From contig JAGLDQ010000152.1 of assembly GCA_023145535.1 (NCBI GenBank), forward strand, positions 1-7,340: DNA of 7,340 bases, written 5' to 3'. The stretch comes from Cocleimonas sp. GTDB lineage: Bacteria; Pseudomonadota; Gammaproteobacteria; Thiotrichales; Thiotrichaceae. Positions 5,394 through 7,340 of the stretch are shown here, one piece after another (the stretch's first letter is position 1; every line of letters starts with the position of its first letter). Below the pieces are notes generated by a model. It was given only the letters and a program-made list of their open reading frames with translations, searched no databases and was not told the origin of the DNA. The position numbers and the translations under genes were made by a program.

Positions 5394-6740
5394 ATGAAGG
5401 ATACCCAATACCTTACATTATTCTGTCTATTGAGCTTATTGTTAGCCACAAGCAATAGTATTGCTGCGGGGTTTGCTGATAGCTCACCGAATAAATCAAT
5501 GGATTTCGCGGCGGGGCGTAGTTTGTTTAAAAAGCTGTGGATTGCTGCACCGACAGCGACAAAATCATCGGATGGACTAGGGCCGTTGTATAATGCACGC
5601 TCTTGTTTTCAATGCCATATTAATGCGGGTCGTGGACGCATTCCCCTGCCGAATCAACGCGCTGTTTCTCTTTTTATGCGCTTATCGATTCCTGCACAAA
5701 ATGCGAGTGATCGGCTGGCACTAAAAACACATCAACAAACCGTTATTCCTGAGCCTCATTACGGCACGCAATTTCAAACCTTTGCGGTAACGGGATTACC
5801 CGCTGAAGGTGATTTACAGATTCGTTATACGGATGTAGCGGTTCAACTGGCTGGCGCTGAAACGGTGCTACTTCAGCAACCTGAGTATCAATTAAAAAAT
5901 TTACAGTTTGGTCCGTTGCATCCTCAAACGCAGATGTCACCCCGTCTAGCACCGTCATTATTTGGCATGGGAGAGTTAGCCAAGATTAGCGAACAGGCTA
6001 TTTTGCAATACAGTGATCCGAATGATCAGGATAATGATGGTATTTCTGGTAAGCCAAACCGTGTTTGGAGCCGAGCGTTTAAACAGGTGATGCTGGGGCG
6101 CTTTGGTTATAAAGCGGGGGTTGCCAGTTTGGATGAGCAAAATCAACGCGCCTTTGTGGGGGATATCGGGCTTTCTACGCCACTTTTTCCGCAAGCATGG
6201 GGAGATTGCACGCCGCATCAAGCCGTTTGTCAAAAGGCACCCCACGGCTATGATGCTCAACAACCGTTAGAAGCGCCTAAGAAAGTCACGGATGCGGTAC
6301 TTTATTATGTCAGCCATCTAAAACTCCCCAAGCAACCACCAAAATCTTCTACAGATAGTATTGCAGGTCAAAAACATTTTATCCAAGCGGGTTGTGTTGC
6401 GTGTCATCGACCCTATTTTCAGCTTAATGATGCGGCATCAAATCAAACAACCATTGCGCCTTATAGTGATTTATTGTTGCATGATATGGGTGACGGATTA
6501 GCCGATCATCGTGCGGAAGGGGAGGCGAATGGAAAAGAGTGGCGCACCACACCACTGTGGGGAATTGGTTTAACCGAACGCATTAATGGGCATCATTACT
6601 ATCTTCATGATGGACGTGCAACAACCTTGCAACAGGCTATTTTATGGCATGGTGGTGAGGCAGAAAAGTCGCGCGACTCTTATGTGAAACTGGCGAAAAA
6701 AAAGCGCCAACAGTTACTTCAATTTTTGGGGACGTTATAA
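5394..6740 (+). CDS. Secreted di-heme cytochrome oxidoreductase (DUF1111, putative peroxidase/thiol oxidoreductase family)
   Basis: A 448-residue periplasmic c-type cytochrome from the ATG at 5394. It has a signal peptide (MKDTQYLTLFCLLSLLLATS, cleavage about residue 25) and two heme sites, CFQCH (71-75) and CVACH (334-338). The C-terminal signature of the DUF1111/COG3488 family is clear: HDMGDGLADHRAEGEANG (363-380), EWRTTPLWGIG (382-392), LHDGRATTLQQAILWHGGEA (404-423). DPNDQDNDGISG (208-219) resembles a calcium-binding loop. Family members are called di-heme oxidoreductases or putative peroxidases; the physiological substrate is not known. The TTG at 5361 would add 11 residues before the signal peptide; ATG 5394 has AAGAGA about 7 nt upstream and is preferred. 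The next gene, an imelysin, starts directly after the stop. This pairing is a common cluster in Gram-negative bacteria, often with a second imelysin and a DUF1513 gene, and is thought to handle periplasmic iron or another metal. Confidence 0.92.
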   Translation: MKDTQYLTLFCLLSLLLATSNSIAAGFADSSPNKSMDFAAGRSLFKKLWIAAPTATKSSDGLGPLYNARSCFQCHINAGRGRIPLPNQRAVSLFMRLSIPAQNASDRLALKTHQQTVIPEPHYGTQFQTFAVTGLPAEGDLQIRYTDVAVQLAGAETVLLQQPEYQLKNLQFGPLHPQTQMSPRLAPSLFGMGELAKISEQAILQYSDPNDQDNDGISGKPNRVWSRAFKQVMLGRFGYKAGVASLDEQNQRAFVGDIGLSTPLFPQAWGDCTPHQAVCQKAPHGYDAQQPLEAPKKVTDAVLYYVSHLKLPKQPPKSSTDSIAGQKHFIQAGCVACHRPYFQLNDAASNQTTIAPYSDLLLHDMGDGLADHRAEGEANGKEWRTTPLWGIGLTERINGHHYYLHDGRATTLQQAILWHGGEAEKSRDSYVKLAKKKRQQLLQFLGTL

Positions 6741-7340
6741 ATGAACAAGCTATTGTTACTTATCCTTCTTTCTAGTGTTAGCTCCGTGCTAGCGGCGGCG
6801 GATTGGAAAAAATCGAACCTTGACGTCGTGGATCAGTTCGCTATTCCTAGTTATCAAACATTGCAAAAAAAGAGTCAGGCGCTGATGCAGTCCAGCCAAG
6901 ATTTTTGTGCTCATGCCAATGAAAAGCAATTTAATAGCCTAAAAGAGAATTTCCATCAAACCATGGATGCGTGGCAAGTTGCACAAATTTTTCGTTCTGG
7001 CCCTGCGATGCAAAAGATGCGTTTTTACCGTTTAGAAATGTGGCCTGATCGGAGTAATGCGGCATCGAAGCATTTGCGAAAATTACAAAAAGAAGCCAAT
7101 CCTGACCGTCTTAAAGTTGAGAACTTTAGCAAAGCAAGTACCGCTATCCAAGGTTTATCGGCGCTGGAACGATTGCTGTATGCTAAAGCGGTGCAGCCAA
7201 ATGATTTTCAAACGGATGGAAAGGAAAATTTCAAATGCCAATTAGTGCAGGCCATTAGTCTCAATATACACCGTATTTCCACGGAGTTACTCACCGCGTG
7301 GCAACAGGATTTTCGTGATCTTATTCGTAAGCCTAGCAAG
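6741..7340 (+). CDS. Imelysin-family (peptidase M75-like) periplasmic protein, cut by the right edge
   Basis: Two hundred codons are present without a stop at the window end. A signal peptide (MNKLLLLILLSSVSSVLAAA) is followed by a helical imelysin-type domain. Recognisable motifs are FHQTMDAWQVAQ (71-82), RFYRLEMWPDR (94-104) and GLSALERLLY (138-147); the last corresponds to the imelysin GxHxxE region with Ala in place of His. That substitution is common in the non-EfeO members and suggests binding, not peptidase activity. The ATG immediately follows the TAA of the di-heme gene (0-nt gap), and GGGGA about 8 nt upstream, inside that gene, serves as ribosome site, so the two are tightly coupled. 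It is expected to act in the periplasm, probably in metal (iron) binding with its cytochrome partner. The metal is inferred from family context, not from the sequence. Confidence 0.9.
   Translation, partial: MNKLLLLILLSSVSSVLAAADWKKSNLDVVDQFAIPSYQTLQKKSQALMQSSQDFCAHANEKQFNSLKENFHQTMDAWQVAQIFRSGPAMQKMRFYRLEMWPDRSNAASKHLRKLQKEANPDRLKVENFSKASTAIQGLSALERLLYAKAVQPNDFQTDGKENFKCQLVQAISLNIHRISTELLTAWQQDFRDLIRKPSK

Noticed and set aside
7057..7245. A 62-codon plus-strand frame inside the imelysin gene
   Set aside because: It is a shifted frame within clear imelysin coding sequence.

Overview
The window looks like a chromosomal or accessory segment of a moderately AT-rich Gram-negative bacterium, most likely a gammaproteobacterium. 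The reasons are the periplasmic and outer-membrane copper-resistance set CopA/CopB, the di-heme oxidoreductase plus imelysin pair, and the similarity of the proteins to gammaproteobacterial families. The genus cannot be fixed from the sequence alone. No tRNA, rRNA, CRISPR array, transposase or phage gene was seen.

Region 1 (1-2707, minus strand) is a copper-resistance locus read right to left. It holds a small secreted Cys/His-rich protein that resembles CopL in layout (2327-2707), a 265-bp gap with a candidate promoter and a strong dyad, the multicopper oxidase CopA (145-2061), and the first 45 codons of copB (1-135), which runs off the left edge. CopA carries a Tat signal followed by a lipobox, a Met/His-rich insert built of 17-residue repeats, and a type-1 copper motif that seems one residue short.

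Region 2 (2780-2913) is a 118-bp non-coding palindromic element with 10-bp perfect terminal inverted repeats and an exact 8-bp flanking direct repeat. This is the signature of a MITE-like mobile element. It sits between the copper locus and the next operon.

Region 3 (2952-4849, minus strand) is a tight two-gene unit. An exported M48-type zinc peptidase is fused to two tandem copies of a four-cysteine domain, and an iron-sulfur-type uracil-DNA glycosylase family protein starts 2 nt after its stop.

Region 4 (4850-5393) is a 544-bp divergent intergenic region. It holds a decayed, frameshifted gene fragment, seven perfect copies of the hexamer AAAAAT abutting a good -35 box, and dyads downstream of the -10.

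Region 5 (5394-7340, plus strand) is a two-gene operon: a secreted DUF1111-type di-heme cytochrome oxidoreductase, followed with no gap by an imelysin-family (M75) periplasmic protein that is cut by the right edge. Clusters of this kind are usually linked to periplasmic metal, often iron, handling. Together with CopA/CopB, the window therefore encodes two envelope metal or redox systems flanking a protease-repair pair. No whole new system is obvious. The most unusual points are the MITE-like element, the hexamer repeat at a promoter, the protease with duplicated Cys domains and the altered CopA copper motif.
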